Made by a program: the position numbers and the translations under genes. A stretch of DNA of 64,000 bases from Streptomyces sp. NBC_00377 (lineage in GTDB: Bacteria; Actinomycetota; Actinomycetes; Streptomycetales; Streptomycetaceae). The stretch spans positions 5,952,001 through 6,016,000 of the forward strand of contig NZ_CP107958.1 of assembly GCF_036075115.1 (NCBI RefSeq). The letters are read 5' to 3'. This document shows positions 52,101 through 60,570 of the stretch, in pieces (the first letter of the stretch is position 1; each line of letters begins with the position of its first letter). A model generated the notes under the pieces. That model was not told where the DNA came from and made no database searches. It saw only the letters and a program-made list of their open reading frames with translations.

Positions 52101-53380
52101 TGCGGCGGTTGCTGGAGTGCCTGGGCCGCGACCGCACGAAGCACCAGGTCGCCGAGGTCACCTCGCTGGGGCTCGTGCAGATGACCCGCAAGCGGGTCGG
52201 CCAGGGGCTGCTGGAGTCGTTCTCCGAGACCTGTGTGCACTGCAACGGGCGCGGGGTCATCGTCCACATGGAGCAGCCGACCGCCGTCGGTGGGGGCGGC
52301 AAGCGCAAGAAGCGCGGCCGCGGTGGCGACGGACAGGGCCACGACCACGAGCACGAGCACGAGACGGTGACGGCCGACGTCGTCGAGCCGTTCGTGGGTG
52401 CCGAGCCGGAGACGGAGAGCGAAGCCGAGGTCGCCGCCGAGGTGGCCGAGCCGGTCGCGCTCGCGGCACCGGAGTTCGCGCCGGACGAGGAGCTCTACAG
52501 CAGCATCGCGGAGGCGGAGGCATCGGCCACGCGTGGCCGGGGCCGGCGCCGGGCGAGCCGCAGGGCGTCCGCTCCGGCGGGTGCGCCGAGGGGCGGCGCG
52601 CGCAGGTCGGGCGGCTCCGAGACGTATCTCACGGCTGATTCCGTCGAGGCCGTCGCCGAGGAGGCCGTCGAGGCGCCCACCGCGCAGGACGTCACCGCCG
52701 AGGTGGAGACCGAGCGTCCGGTGCAGCCGGCCGAGGCGGTCACCGCCCAGGCCGAGCCGGTCGCCGTCGAGGACCCGGTCGTCGAAGCTCCGGTCGCCGA
52801 AGCTCCGGCTGCCGAGGCTCCGGTGGCCGACGAGGCCGCGCCCAGGGGTCGTACCCGCCGTCGTGCCACCCGCAAGGTGTCCGCGCCGGCCGGTTCGCCC
52901 GCGGGTGCGGAGGCCGCCGTGGTGACGGTCGCCGAGCCGGCGGCTCCGGCCCCGGCCGTCGAGGCCGCTCCGGCGGAGCAGCCCGAGGCCGAGCCGGTCG
53001 CCGAGCCCGTCGTCGAGAGCGCGGCCCCGGCCCGCCCGCGGCGCCGTGCCGTGCGCAAGGCCACCGCGCCGACCGCCTCCGAGGAGACGGCCGTCGTGGT
53101 CGTCCCGTCGGCCCCGGCGGAGAGCGCCGCCGAGGAGAGCGAGGCGCCCGCCGACGAGGCGGAGGCCGCTCCGGCGAAGAAGGCGGCTGCCCGCAAGACG
53201 GCGAAGAAGGCCACGGCGAAGAAGGCCGCCACCAAGAAGACGGCGGCGGTGAAGAAGACGGCCGCCAAGAAGACCGTCGCGAAGAAGACGACGGCGAAGA
53301 AGGCGGCGAAGGCGGTGTCGAAGACCACGGCGGCGGCTCAGCAGAGCCAGCCGAGCGTCTCGGCCCCGACGGAGGAGTGA
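49181..53380 (+). CDS. rne: ribonuclease E/G (RNase ES type)
   Basis: 1399 residues. The catalytic domain sits centrally (about 610-1045): S1-like region NVYLGKVQNVLPSMEAAFIDIG, DNase I-like catalytic part with VVDVNTGKFTG and IVIDFIDM, and the zinc-link CVHCNGRG. Both arms are low complexity: APRTRRRATRR-type repeats about four times in the N-terminal arm and related RRRASRR, RRRATRK and RRRAVRK in the C-terminal arm, ending in a histone-H1-like Lys/Ala tail. Endonuclease of mRNA decay and rRNA processing. ATG 49181 with ACGGGAGAAA upstream. Confidence 0.95.
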   Translation: MLEPTESAESVTDSEANSPSDTLPPRRRRRAASRPAGPPVAAADTSAEITTPAIPAVESAEQLAEEDLEAEATEAAQGDATADGTAGEADEAPAEAAPRTRRRATRRASAPAGAPAAVEAAETVLPVAAEVSAPTAQETPAEETSVEEVSAEDAAPRRSRRRATRRVTTPSASSETPAEAVESAAEDAAVQQPAVEPETAPETEAAPRTRRRATRRATAPAGAPEAETPAVAAEPEAPAVTDETPEAPVEAPEAAPRTRRRATRRVAAAAEVTEEPAAPATAAAPAAEETKAPETPAETPAAPAEAAEADEDSGSRRGRRRVVRRAAGGFTAPAQENAESDAPRRPARPAVAVFQAPVFAEPQFQTPQRAAAEAAAAEAEVTEPEETEEPGETQELPEESTGSRRRRRRRAAGFGDDAGTGRAAAPTAAAPAAAVPVADDESEAEPEEADEAEDVVDSDDETEETGSRRRRRRGGRRRRRGDAADGEGDAGDEGADEFAAEQATQDAEDTAEQEDEDAEDAEDEAGGSTAGSRRRRRRRRRAGDSSTEAEQPADGDPERTVVKVREPRKPSEPSDEVQSIKGSTRLEAKKQRRREGREQGRRRVPIITEAEFLARREAVERVMVVRQSGERTQIGVLEDNVLVEHYVNKEQATSYVGNVYLGKVQNVLPSMEAAFIDIGKGRNAVLYAGEVNFEALGMANGPRRIEAALKSGQSVLVQVTKDPIGHKGARLTSQVSLPGRYLVYVPEGSMTGISRKLPDTERARLKTILKRIVPEDAGVIVRTAAEGASEDELRRDVERLQGQWEDIQKKAKNGGNAPTLLYGEPDMTVRVVRDIFNEDFTKVIVSGDEAWSTIHGYVSHVAPDLTDRLSKWTSEVDVFATYRIDEQLAKALDRKVWLPSGGSLVIDRTEAMVVVDVNTGKFTGQGGNLEETVTRNNLEAAEEIVRQLRLRDLGGIIVIDFIDMVLESNRDLVLRRLLECLGRDRTKHQVAEVTSLGLVQMTRKRVGQGLLESFSETCVHCNGRGVIVHMEQPTAVGGGGKRKKRGRGGDGQGHDHEHEHETVTADVVEPFVGAEPETESEAEVAAEVAEPVALAAPEFAPDEELYSSIAEAEASATRGRGRRRASRRASAPAGAPRGGARRSGGSETYLTADSVEAVAEEAVEAPTAQDVTAEVETERPVQPAEAVTAQAEPVAVEDPVVEAPVAEAPAAEAPVADEAAPRGRTRRRATRKVSAPAGSPAGAEAAVVTVAEPAAPAPAVEAAPAEQPEAEPVAEPVVESAAPARPRRRAVRKATAPTASEETAVVVVPSAPAESAAEESEAPADEAEAAPAKKAAARKTAKKATAKKAATKKTAAVKKTAAKKTVAKKTTAKKAAKAVSKTTAAAQQSQPSVSAPTEE

Positions 53381-53425
53381 CCTCCGGTTCCGCCTGAACC
53401 GGCCGTCCGATCCGGTTCGACCGTC

Positions 53426-53459
53426 GCGCGGGCACCCGGTACCCACCGGGTGCCCGCGC
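53426..53459 (+). terminator. rne terminator
   Basis: GCGCGGGCACCCGGT (53426-53440) pairs perfectly with 53445-53459 around ACCC. It ends transcription before the glycan cluster. Confidence 0.85.
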
Positions 53460-53460
53460 C

Positions 53461-53856
53461 GGTTCGCCCCTCCCGTGATCTCGCGTCGCAGTGCGCCACA
53501 GGGCGGGTTACTCTGTGTCTCGCTTGTGAGGGAGCGCACTCGCTCCGTGAGTTTCACTGTGGTAACCCTTGGGAAAATCGCTGTGCGCGTGCTGGTAACG
53601 TGCTTCGTGGTTCCGGTGGCCAAAGACATGCACACCGTGACCACAGCCGATGAGCACATCCGGTTCCAACGCCGGACACGGCTGGCTTCCCGCAAGGAGC
53701 CCTCGGGGGGCGGGGTCCTGTGTACAGCCCGTCCGCCCCGCCCACAGGCACCAGCGGACAACCAGGGATGCGGCCGTGCTGAGCATCGACACGGTCCCTT
53801 CCCGACCATGCATGACGTGGTGCGCCCTAAAGGTCGCCGTAGAGGAGGGGATGTCG
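53461..53856 (+). promoter_or_regulatory. promoter region of the glycan cluster
   Basis: About 400 bases with no supported gene. GGAGCG-CACT-CGCTCC (53531-53546) is a perfect small hairpin or operator, and TGGTAAC occurs twice about 30 bases apart near 53561 and 53590. No convincing sigma-70 hexamer pair is seen. Confidence 0.45.
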
Positions 53857-54972
53857 ATGACCGACGCCCATGAGTTCATACCGGCCGCCAAGCCTGTGAT
53901 CTCCGAGGAGGAGATCGAGGCTGCCGTGCGCGTGCTGCGCAGCGGCATGGTCGTCCAGGGGCCCGAGGTGGCCGCCTTCGAGGAGGAGTTCTCGGAGCTG
54001 GTCGACGGACGCCACTGCGTCGCGGTCAACTCCGGAACCTCCGCGCTGCACCTGTCGCTCCTCGCCCTCGGTCTCGGCCCGGGCGACGAGGTCATCGTTC
54101 CGTCGTTCTCGTTCGCCGCCTCCGCCAACGCGGTGCGGCTGGTCGGCGCCGACGTCGTCTTCGCCGACATCGACCCAGAGACGTTCTGTCTGGACCCGGC
54201 CGCGGTCGAGGCTGCCCTGTCGCCGCGCACCGCCGCCATCATGCCGGTGCACCTGTACGGCCACCCGGCCGCCATGGACAAGATCATGGCGATCGCCGGG
54301 CAGCACGGGCTCGCCGTGGTCGAGGACGCCTGCCAGGCCCACGCGGCCGCGCTGCACGGCACCCCGGTCGGCGCGTTCGGCGCAGCGGGCACGTTCAGCT
54401 TCTACCCGACGAAGAACATGCACAGCCTCGAGGGCGGCATGATCTCCACCGGGGACGCCGAGACCGCCCGGACCCTGCGCCTGCTGCGCAACCAGGGCAT
54501 GGAGAAGCGCTACGCCAACGAGATCGTCGGCGCCAACGTACGGATGACGGACGTGTCCGCGGCCATCGGCCGCGTCCAGCGCCGCAAGCTGGACGGCTGG
54601 ACCGAGCAGCGCATCGCCAACGCCGCGTACCTCACCGAGCACATCACCGCGCCGAACGTGATCACGCCGAAGGTCGCCGAGGGCGCCCGGCACATCTACC
54701 ACCAGTACACGGTGCGCATCCAGGGCGACCGCGACGCCGCCATGGCCAGGCTGACCGAGGCCGGCATCGGCAACGCCGTGTACTACCCGACTCCCATCCA
54801 CCGGCTGAAGCCGTACTGGGAGCCGGACCAGAAGGCGGGCCGTGACTGGACCCTGCCCGAGACGGACCGCGCGGCCGCCGAGGTCGTGTCGCTGCCCGTG
54901 CACCCGGCCCTGTCCACGCAGGATCTGGAGCGCATCGTCACCGCTGTCAATGCTCTGGGGGAGCAACTGTGA
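53857..54972 (+). CDS. DegT/DnrJ/EryC1/StrS-family sugar aminotransferase
   Basis: 371 residues, standard for the family. PLP-dependent transfer of an amino group to a ketosugar nucleotide. Lys186 in FYPTKNMHSLEGG forms the Schiff base; VEDACQAH and GTSALHLSLLALGLGPGDEV are typical. ATG 53857 is preferred (GGAGG eight bases upstream) to ATG 53851, which is too near. Its stop overlaps the next gene as GTGA. With the neighbouring oxidoreductase it forms the pair needed to convert a sugar C-3 hydroxyl into an amine (WlbA/WlbE logic). Confidence 0.92.
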   Translation: MTDAHEFIPAAKPVISEEEIEAAVRVLRSGMVVQGPEVAAFEEEFSELVDGRHCVAVNSGTSALHLSLLALGLGPGDEVIVPSFSFAASANAVRLVGADVVFADIDPETFCLDPAAVEAALSPRTAAIMPVHLYGHPAAMDKIMAIAGQHGLAVVEDACQAHAAALHGTPVGAFGAAGTFSFYPTKNMHSLEGGMISTGDAETARTLRLLRNQGMEKRYANEIVGANVRMTDVSAAIGRVQRRKLDGWTEQRIANAAYLTEHITAPNVITPKVAEGARHIYHQYTVRIQGDRDAAMARLTEAGIGNAVYYPTPIHRLKPYWEPDQKAGRDWTLPETDRAAAEVVSLPVHPALSTQDLERIVTAVNALGEQL

Positions 54973-55994
54973 GTACCGGGAAGTCGCTGCGGGCGGGACT
55001 CGTCGGCCTCGGTTCCATGGGGCGTCACCACGCCCGTGTCCTGTCCGGTCTCGATGGCGTCGACCTCGTCGGCGTCGTCGACCCGATGGGCGACAAGTTC
55101 GGCGCCGCCCAGGGCGCGCCGATCCTGGACACCGTCGAGGAGCTCATCGCCCTCGGCGTGGACTACGCCGTCGTGGCCTGTCCCACCGCACTGCACGAGC
55201 CGGTCGGCCTGGCGCTCGCCGAGGCCGGTGTGTGCGCGCTGGTCGAGAAGCCGGTCGCCGACACCGTCGACGGCGCGCGCCGTCTCGTCGAGGCCTTCGA
55301 GTCGCGCGGCCTGGTGGCCGGCGTGGGGCACATCGAGCGCTGCAACCCGGCGCTGATGTCGCTGCGCGCGCGCCTGGAGGCCGGCGAGCTGGGTGACGTC
55401 TACCAGGTCGTGACCCGCCGCCAGGGCCCCTTCCCGCACCGCATCGCGGACGTCGGCGTCGTCAAGGACCTCGCCACCCACGACATCGACCTCACCGGCT
55501 GGGTCACCGGACGCCAGTACGTGTCCATCGCCGCGCACACCGTCTCCAAGAGCGGTCGTCCGCACGAGGACATGGTCTCCGCGGTGGGGCGTCTCGACGA
55601 CGGCACCATGGTCAACCACCTGGTGAACTGGCTGAGCCCGCTCAAGGAGCGGTTCACGTCGGTCACCGGTGAGCGCGGCTGTTTCATCGCCGACACCCTC
55701 ACCGCCGACCTGACGTTCCACTCCAACGCCGCCGTGACCACCGAGTGGGAGGCCCTCCGGGCGTTCCGCGGTGTGTCCGAGGGCGACATGATCCGTTACG
55801 CCATCCCGAAGCGCGAGCCGCTCCAGGTCGAGCACGAGCTGTTCCGGGATGCGGTGCTGGGCAAGCAGGCCGACATCTGCACCCTGCGCCAGGGCATGCG
55901 CACCGTCGAGGTGGCTGCGGCCGTCCTCGAGTCGGCCACGAAGAACACCAGCGTTACCCTTCCGGTGGAGGACCTGGCCGTCCATGGCAGCTGA
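54969..55994 (+). CDS. Gfo/Idh/MocA-family oxidoreductase (WlbA-like)
   Basis: 341 residues. Rossmann motif GLVGLGSMGRHHARVL and the catalytic EKP (93-95) are clear, with GHIERCNPA and the catalytic-His region KDLATHDID. Family members oxidise a hydroxyl of a sugar nucleotide, WlbA doing so at C-3 of UDP-GlcNAcA. GTG 54969 overlaps the aminotransferase stop, so the two are translationally coupled and very likely consecutive enzymes. Confidence 0.9.
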   Translation: MSTGKSLRAGLVGLGSMGRHHARVLSGLDGVDLVGVVDPMGDKFGAAQGAPILDTVEELIALGVDYAVVACPTALHEPVGLALAEAGVCALVEKPVADTVDGARRLVEAFESRGLVAGVGHIERCNPALMSLRARLEAGELGDVYQVVTRRQGPFPHRIADVGVVKDLATHDIDLTGWVTGRQYVSIAAHTVSKSGRPHEDMVSAVGRLDDGTMVNHLVNWLSPLKERFTSVTGERGCFIADTLTADLTFHSNAAVTTEWEALRAFRGVSEGDMIRYAIPKREPLQVEHELFRDAVLGKQADICTLRQGMRTVEVAAAVLESATKNTSVTLPVEDLAVHGS

Positions 55995-56065
55995 GCATCA
56001 CACATCGGGGGAACGGTGCGTGCTCGGTAGGACTCCTATGTTCTGTGAGACTTTCCCCGCAGGAC

Positions 56066-56082
56066 CCAGCCGTCACGGCTGG
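56066..56082 (+). repeat. short perfect palindrome before GT2 gene
   Basis: CCAGCCGT-C-ACGGCTGG lies 21 bases upstream of the GT2 start in a 108-base gap. It may be an operator, or a hairpin too tight to fold well in RNA. Confidence 0.4.
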
Positions 56083-56102
56083 CGGAGACCAGGAGCCCGA
56101 GC

Positions 56103-57809
56103 ATGAGTGCTGCGCCTGACGTCAGTGTCGTCGTCGCGGTATACAACACGATGCCGTACCTGACGGAGTGCCTGAACTCCCTGGTCCAGCAGACCATCGG
56201 ACGCGAGCGGCTCGAGATCGTCGCCGTCGACGACGGTTCCACCGACGACAGCGGCCGCGAACTCGACCGGTTCGCGGCGCTTTACCCGGACACCGTCAAG
56301 GTGATCCACCAGGCGAACTCCGGTGGTCCGGCAGCGCCCAGCAACCGGGCACTGGAGCTGGCCACCGGCCGGTACGTGTACTTCATCGGCTCCGACGACT
56401 ACCTCGGCGAGGAAGCGTTGGAGCGCATGGTGAAGTACGCCGACAAGCACGAGTCGGACGTGGTCGTCGGCAAGATGGTCGGCACCAACGGCCGCTACGT
56501 CCACCAGGCGCTGTTCCAGCACGGCGACCGGGAGGTCCGCCCGGACGAGCCGGGGGTGCCCTTCACCCTGGCCAACACCAAGCTGTTCCGCCGCGAGATG
56601 GTGGAGAAGTACAAGCTGCGTTTCCCCGAGCACATGGCCGTGGGCAGCGACCAGCCGTTCACCATCGAGGCCCTCGTGCGGGCCCGGAAGATCTCGGTGG
56701 TGGCGAGCTACACCTGCTACTACGCGGTCAAGCGGGGCGACGCCAGCAACATCACCTACCGCGCCAACCACCTCTCCCGGCTCGAGTGCACCGCCGAGAT
56801 GATGAACTTCACGGCCGGCCTCATCGAGGCGGGACCGGAGCGCGACGCCATCCTGCACCGCCATTTCCTCTGGGAGCTGGCCAAGCTCGTCCAGGACGAC
56901 TTCCCGGGCCTGGACCGCGAGCTTCGCGTGCAGATCTGCGCGGGCATCGCGCGGCTGGCGGACGCGTACTTCACCGACGGCATCCGCGACGCCATGGATG
57001 TCAAGCGCCGGGTGCGGATATCCCTGGCCCGGGCCGGCGCGGTCGACGAGCTGTCCGAGGCCATCACCTCGGAGGCGGAGAACGGCGTCCCGTTCGTGAT
57101 CGAGGGCGCACGCGCCTTCGCGCGCTACCCCGGTTTCCGCGACCCGCGCATCGGCCTGCCCGACCACGTGTTCGAGGTTCTGGCCAAGGACTCGGTGGGC
57201 GCCCAGCTCGCCCCCGGCACCCGGCTGCTCACCTCCGAGTGGGAGCAGCAGGGGGACGGTCTCACCTACGTGGCGTCCGTACGGGTGCCCGTGACGGGCG
57301 TCTCCGACGGCGTCACCCTGCGGCTCGCCAAGGGCGCCATGCCCAAATCGGCCGACAAGCCGGGCGCCCGGAAGCTGAAGCCGAACCACAAGACCCCGGC
57401 GGTGGTGGGCGAGCAGGTCGTCGAACCCGCCGAGGACGGCGCAGCGATGGTGCTGCACGCCCGCGTCCCGCTGGATCACGTCACCGTCAAGCGCGGTGTC
57501 CGGGTGTACCTGGACGTGGCCGGCGCCACGTACGAGGTTCCCGTGCGGGGCAGTGACCTGCCCATGCCGCTGGCGCGCCGGTGGGGCCCGGAGGGGGACC
57601 CCTACCGGGCGTCGGCCCTGGTGAACGACAAGGGGCGGGTCGTGATCGACACGGCCCGCATGTACCCGCCGAAGAGGGATCAGATCCTCCGGACGCTGGG
57701 AGCTCCCGTCCGGAAGCTCAAGTCCCTGGCCGGCCGCGTGAGGTCGGTCGGTGTCAGGAAGTTGAAGTCCGCCGGTTTCAAGAAGCCGACCGGTTCCAAA
57801 AGGAAGTAG
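56103..57809 (+). CDS. family 2 glycosyltransferase with C-terminal extension
   Basis: 568 residues. GT-A fold at the N-terminus: VSVVVAVYNTMPYLTECLNS, IVAVDDGSTDDSG and the nucleotide-metal SDDY in YFIGSDDYLG. The second half (about 330-568) is a beta-rich, Lys-rich region ending KKPTGSKRK, resembling the accessory region of teichoic-acid-type GT2 enzymes. It probably transfers sugars of a wall or capsular glycan at the membrane face. ATG 56103 with CCAGGAG upstream. Acceptor unknown. Confidence 0.88.
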   Translation: MSAAPDVSVVVAVYNTMPYLTECLNSLVQQTIGRERLEIVAVDDGSTDDSGRELDRFAALYPDTVKVIHQANSGGPAAPSNRALELATGRYVYFIGSDDYLGEEALERMVKYADKHESDVVVGKMVGTNGRYVHQALFQHGDREVRPDEPGVPFTLANTKLFRREMVEKYKLRFPEHMAVGSDQPFTIEALVRARKISVVASYTCYYAVKRGDASNITYRANHLSRLECTAEMMNFTAGLIEAGPERDAILHRHFLWELAKLVQDDFPGLDRELRVQICAGIARLADAYFTDGIRDAMDVKRRVRISLARAGAVDELSEAITSEAENGVPFVIEGARAFARYPGFRDPRIGLPDHVFEVLAKDSVGAQLAPGTRLLTSEWEQQGDGLTYVASVRVPVTGVSDGVTLRLAKGAMPKSADKPGARKLKPNHKTPAVVGEQVVEPAEDGAAMVLHARVPLDHVTVKRGVRVYLDVAGATYEVPVRGSDLPMPLARRWGPEGDPYRASALVNDKGRVVIDTARMYPPKRDQILRTLGAPVRKLKSLAGRVRSVGVRKLKSAGFKKPTGSKRK

Positions 57810-57818
57810 CGACCCTCC

Positions 57819-59102
57819 ATGAACATCTGTGTAGTAGCACTCGGCAAGATCGGCCTCCCGCTGGCCGTGCAGTTCGCCTCCAAGGGCCACCGGGTCATCG
57901 GCGCGGACGTCAACGAGAAGGTCGTCGAGCTGGTCAACGCCGGCGTCGAGCCGTTCCCCGGCGAGCACGACCTCGACGTCAAGCTGAAGCAGGCCGTGGA
58001 CGCCGGTCTGCTGAGCGCGACCACGGACACCGCGTCCGCCGTCGCCGAGTCCGAGGCCGTCGTCGTGGTCGTCCCGCTGTTCGTGGACGCCGAGGGCACC
58101 CCGGACTTCGGCTGGATGGACTCCGCCACGAAGGCGATCGCGCAGGGCCTCAAGCCCGGCACGCTCGTCTCGTACGAGACCACCCTCCCGGTCGGCACCA
58201 CCCGCACTCGCTGGGCGCCGATGCTGGCCGAGGGCTCCGGCCTGACCGCGGGCGAGGACTTCCACCTGGTGTTCTCCCCGGAGCGCGTCCTCACCGGCCG
58301 CGTCTTCTCCGACCTGCGCCGCTACCCCAAGCTCGTCGGCGGCATCGACGAGGCGTCCGCCGCCCGTGGTGTCGAGTTCTACGAGGCCGTCCTCGACTTC
58401 GACGCCCGCGACGACCTGCCCCGGCCGAACGGCGTGTGGGACCTGGGCACCGCCGAGGCCTCCGAGCTGGCCAAGCTCGCCGAGACGACCTACCGGGACG
58501 TCAACATCGGCCTGGCGAACCAGTTCGCCCGCTTCGCCGACAGCAACGGCATCGACGTCAAGAAGGTCATCGAGGCCTGCAACTCGCAGCCCTACAGCCA
58601 CATCCACCAGCCGGGCATCGCCGTCGGCGGTCACTGCATCCCGATCTACCCGCGGATGTACCTGTGGAACGACCCGGCGGCGACCGTCGTGCGCTCCGCC
58701 CGTGAGGCGAACGCGGCGATGCCCGACTACGCCGTGGACCTACTGGCCGCCGCCTACGGCGACTTGACCGGGGTCAACGTGCTGGTGCTGGGCGCCGCCT
58801 ACCGCGGCGGTGTGAAGGAGACGGCCTTCTCGGGCGTCTTCCCCACCGTCGAGGCCCTCAAGGCGCGGGGCGCGGTCCCGTTCGTCTCGGACCCGATGTA
58901 CACCGACGAGGAGCTCGCCGCGCACGGCCTCACCCCGCACGCGGGCGAGAAGGTCACCGCCGCGATCCTCCAGGCCGACCACGCCGAGTACCGCACGCTG
59001 ACCCCGGCCGACCTGCCGGACGTCACCGTCCTGGTCGACGGTCGCCGTACGACGGACCCGGAGGCCTGGAAGGGCGTCCGCCGGGTCGTCATCGGCGGCT
59101 GA
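57819..59102 (+). CDS. UDP-sugar 6-dehydrogenase (WecC/UDP-ManNAc dehydrogenase type)
   Basis: 427 residues. NAD-binding ICVVALGKIGLPLAVQFA, then FSPERVLTGR, and catalytic Cys273 in GIAVGGHCIPIYP. Oxidises the C-6 hydroxyl of a UDP-HexNAc to a uronic acid by two hydride transfers. The WecC-like GHCIPIYP and the adjacent 2-epimerase point to UDP-ManNAcA or, in a Wlb-type route, UDP-GlcNAcA. Nine bases after the GT2. Confidence 0.92.
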   Translation: MNICVVALGKIGLPLAVQFASKGHRVIGADVNEKVVELVNAGVEPFPGEHDLDVKLKQAVDAGLLSATTDTASAVAESEAVVVVVPLFVDAEGTPDFGWMDSATKAIAQGLKPGTLVSYETTLPVGTTRTRWAPMLAEGSGLTAGEDFHLVFSPERVLTGRVFSDLRRYPKLVGGIDEASAARGVEFYEAVLDFDARDDLPRPNGVWDLGTAEASELAKLAETTYRDVNIGLANQFARFADSNGIDVKKVIEACNSQPYSHIHQPGIAVGGHCIPIYPRMYLWNDPAATVVRSAREANAAMPDYAVDLLAAAYGDLTGVNVLVLGAAYRGGVKETAFSGVFPTVEALKARGAVPFVSDPMYTDEELAAHGLTPHAGEKVTAAILQADHAEYRTLTPADLPDVTVLVDGRRTTDPEAWKGVRRVVIGG

Positions 59103-59124
59103 GCCGCCCGTCCGCGAACACCCC

Positions 59125-59156
59125 GTGGCCCCGCCCCCGTACCCGGGCGGGGCCAC
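59125..59156 (+). terminator. terminator after the dehydrogenase gene
   Basis: GTGGCCCCGCCC (59125-59136) pairs with GGGCGGGGCCAC (59145-59156). A second hairpin GGGTCC/GGACCC (59273-59289) and a TATGAT -10-like box (59302-59307) lie before the epimerase gene, so a new transcription unit probably starts there. Confidence 0.75.
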
Positions 59157-59351
59157 GGTGCGGCGCTGTCTCCCCGGACCCTGCCGATCACGCGTGGTGG
59201 CCGTTCCACCGGCCCGGCCACGGTGCCCGCGGCCGCGATACGGCCGGTGGACACCGGCCGTTCGGGCCCGGCGGGTCCCTCGGGGACCCTTCGGCCTCCA
59301 GTATGATTACGCCGTCTCCCCACCGCCCAGGACCAGAATGAAGAGTGCGCA

Positions 59352-60458
59352 GTGAAAGTCATCAGCATCGTCGGAGCCCGGCCCCAACTGGTGAAACTCG
59401 CGCCCATCGCGGCCGCGTTCGCCGGGACCGAACACGAGCATTTCATTGTGCACACCGGACAGCACTACGACGCCGATCTGTCCGACGTCTTCTTCCAGGG
59501 CCTCGGCATCCCCGACCCGGACGTCCACCTCGGCGTCGGCTCGGGCACCCACGGCGTGCAGACCGGTGCGGTCCTCTCGGCCCTCGACCCGGTGTTCGAG
59601 CGTGAGCGGCCCGACTGGGTCCTGGTCTACGGCGACACCAACTCCACGATCGCCGGCGCCCTGTCGGCCGTGAAGATGCACCTGCCGGTCGCGCACCTCG
59701 AGGCGGGTCTGCGGTCCTTCAACCGCCGTATGCCGGAGGAGCACAACCGCGTCCTCACCGACCACAGCGCGGACGTGCTGCTCGCCCCGACCGAGGAGGC
59801 CATGCGCCACCTCGCCGACGAGGGCCTGAAGCAGCGCGCGGTGCTCGCGGGCGATGTCATGGTCGACATCTGCCTGCGGATCCGCGACGCCGTCCTCGCG
59901 GGTGAGCACGCGGCGCCGGTCCTGCCCGAAGGCATCGACCCCGAGCAGCCGTTCCTGCTGGCCACGATCCACCGGCCGGACAACACCGACGACCCGGAGC
60001 GGCTCGCCGCGATCGTCGACTCCCTCGCCGGGCTGCCGGTGCCCGTCGCGTTGCTCGCGCACCCGCGTCTCGTGGCCCGCGCCAAGGAGCACGGCATCGA
60101 GCTGACGAAGGGTTCGCTGCACGTCGGCCGCCCGCTGCCGTACGCCGGTCTGGTCGCCGCGGTGCTTGCCTCGTCCGGTGTCGTCACCGACTCCGGTGGC
60201 CTGCAGAAGGAGGCGTTCCTGCTGGAGCGCGTCACCACCACGATCCGTCCGGAGACGGAGTGGGTGGAGACGGTCGAGACCGGCTGGAACATCCTCGTCC
60301 CGGACCCGCACACGCTGACCGCCGACGAGTGGGCCGCCAAGGTCACCCGTGAGGCGCCCACCGCCGACAAGGGCACCCCGTACGGCGACGGGCGTGCCGC
60401 GCACAACGTCGTCCGCATCCTCGAGGAATGGCAGACCCTCGTCCGCAACGGCGAGTGA
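59352..60458 (+). CDS. wecB: UDP-N-acetylglucosamine 2-epimerase (non-hydrolysing)
   Basis: 368 residues, typical for WecB/MnaA. GARPQLVKLAP, VYGDTNST, HLEAGLRSFNRRMPEE and SSGVVTDSGGLQKEAF are signature segments. Converts UDP-GlcNAc to UDP-ManNAc; WlbI/WbpI-type members act on the 2,3-diacetamido uronic acid instead, which sequence alone does not separate. GTG 59352. Supplies the manno-configured sugar to the cluster. Confidence 0.9.
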   Translation: MKVISIVGARPQLVKLAPIAAAFAGTEHEHFIVHTGQHYDADLSDVFFQGLGIPDPDVHLGVGSGTHGVQTGAVLSALDPVFERERPDWVLVYGDTNSTIAGALSAVKMHLPVAHLEAGLRSFNRRMPEEHNRVLTDHSADVLLAPTEEAMRHLADEGLKQRAVLAGDVMVDICLRIRDAVLAGEHAAPVLPEGIDPEQPFLLATIHRPDNTDDPERLAAIVDSLAGLPVPVALLAHPRLVARAKEHGIELTKGSLHVGRPLPYAGLVAAVLASSGVVTDSGGLQKEAFLLERVTTTIRPETEWVETVETGWNILVPDPHTLTADEWAAKVTREAPTADKGTPYGDGRAAHNVVRILEEWQTLVRNGE

Positions 60459-60570
60459 CCCGCCCTGTTCGGGCCGCCGGTCCCCCGGATCGGCAGCCCG
60501 AACGGTCCGAAGCGGTCGCGACGCCGGTGATAATGTGACGCCTCGCTGTGCAATCTCGAAGGAAGTCGAC

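Noticed and set aside
48533..53809. Very long minus-strand open frame (1758 codons) opposite rne
   Set aside because: It is the antisense shadow of the highly repetitive, GC-rich rne gene; its translation is low-complexity Gly/Leu/Arg with no domain, and the plus frame has clear RNase E motifs.
53475..53873. 132-codon frame upstream of the aminotransferase gene
   Set aside because: Overlaps the promoter region and the true start out of frame; composition is not coding-like and no ribosome site is convincing.
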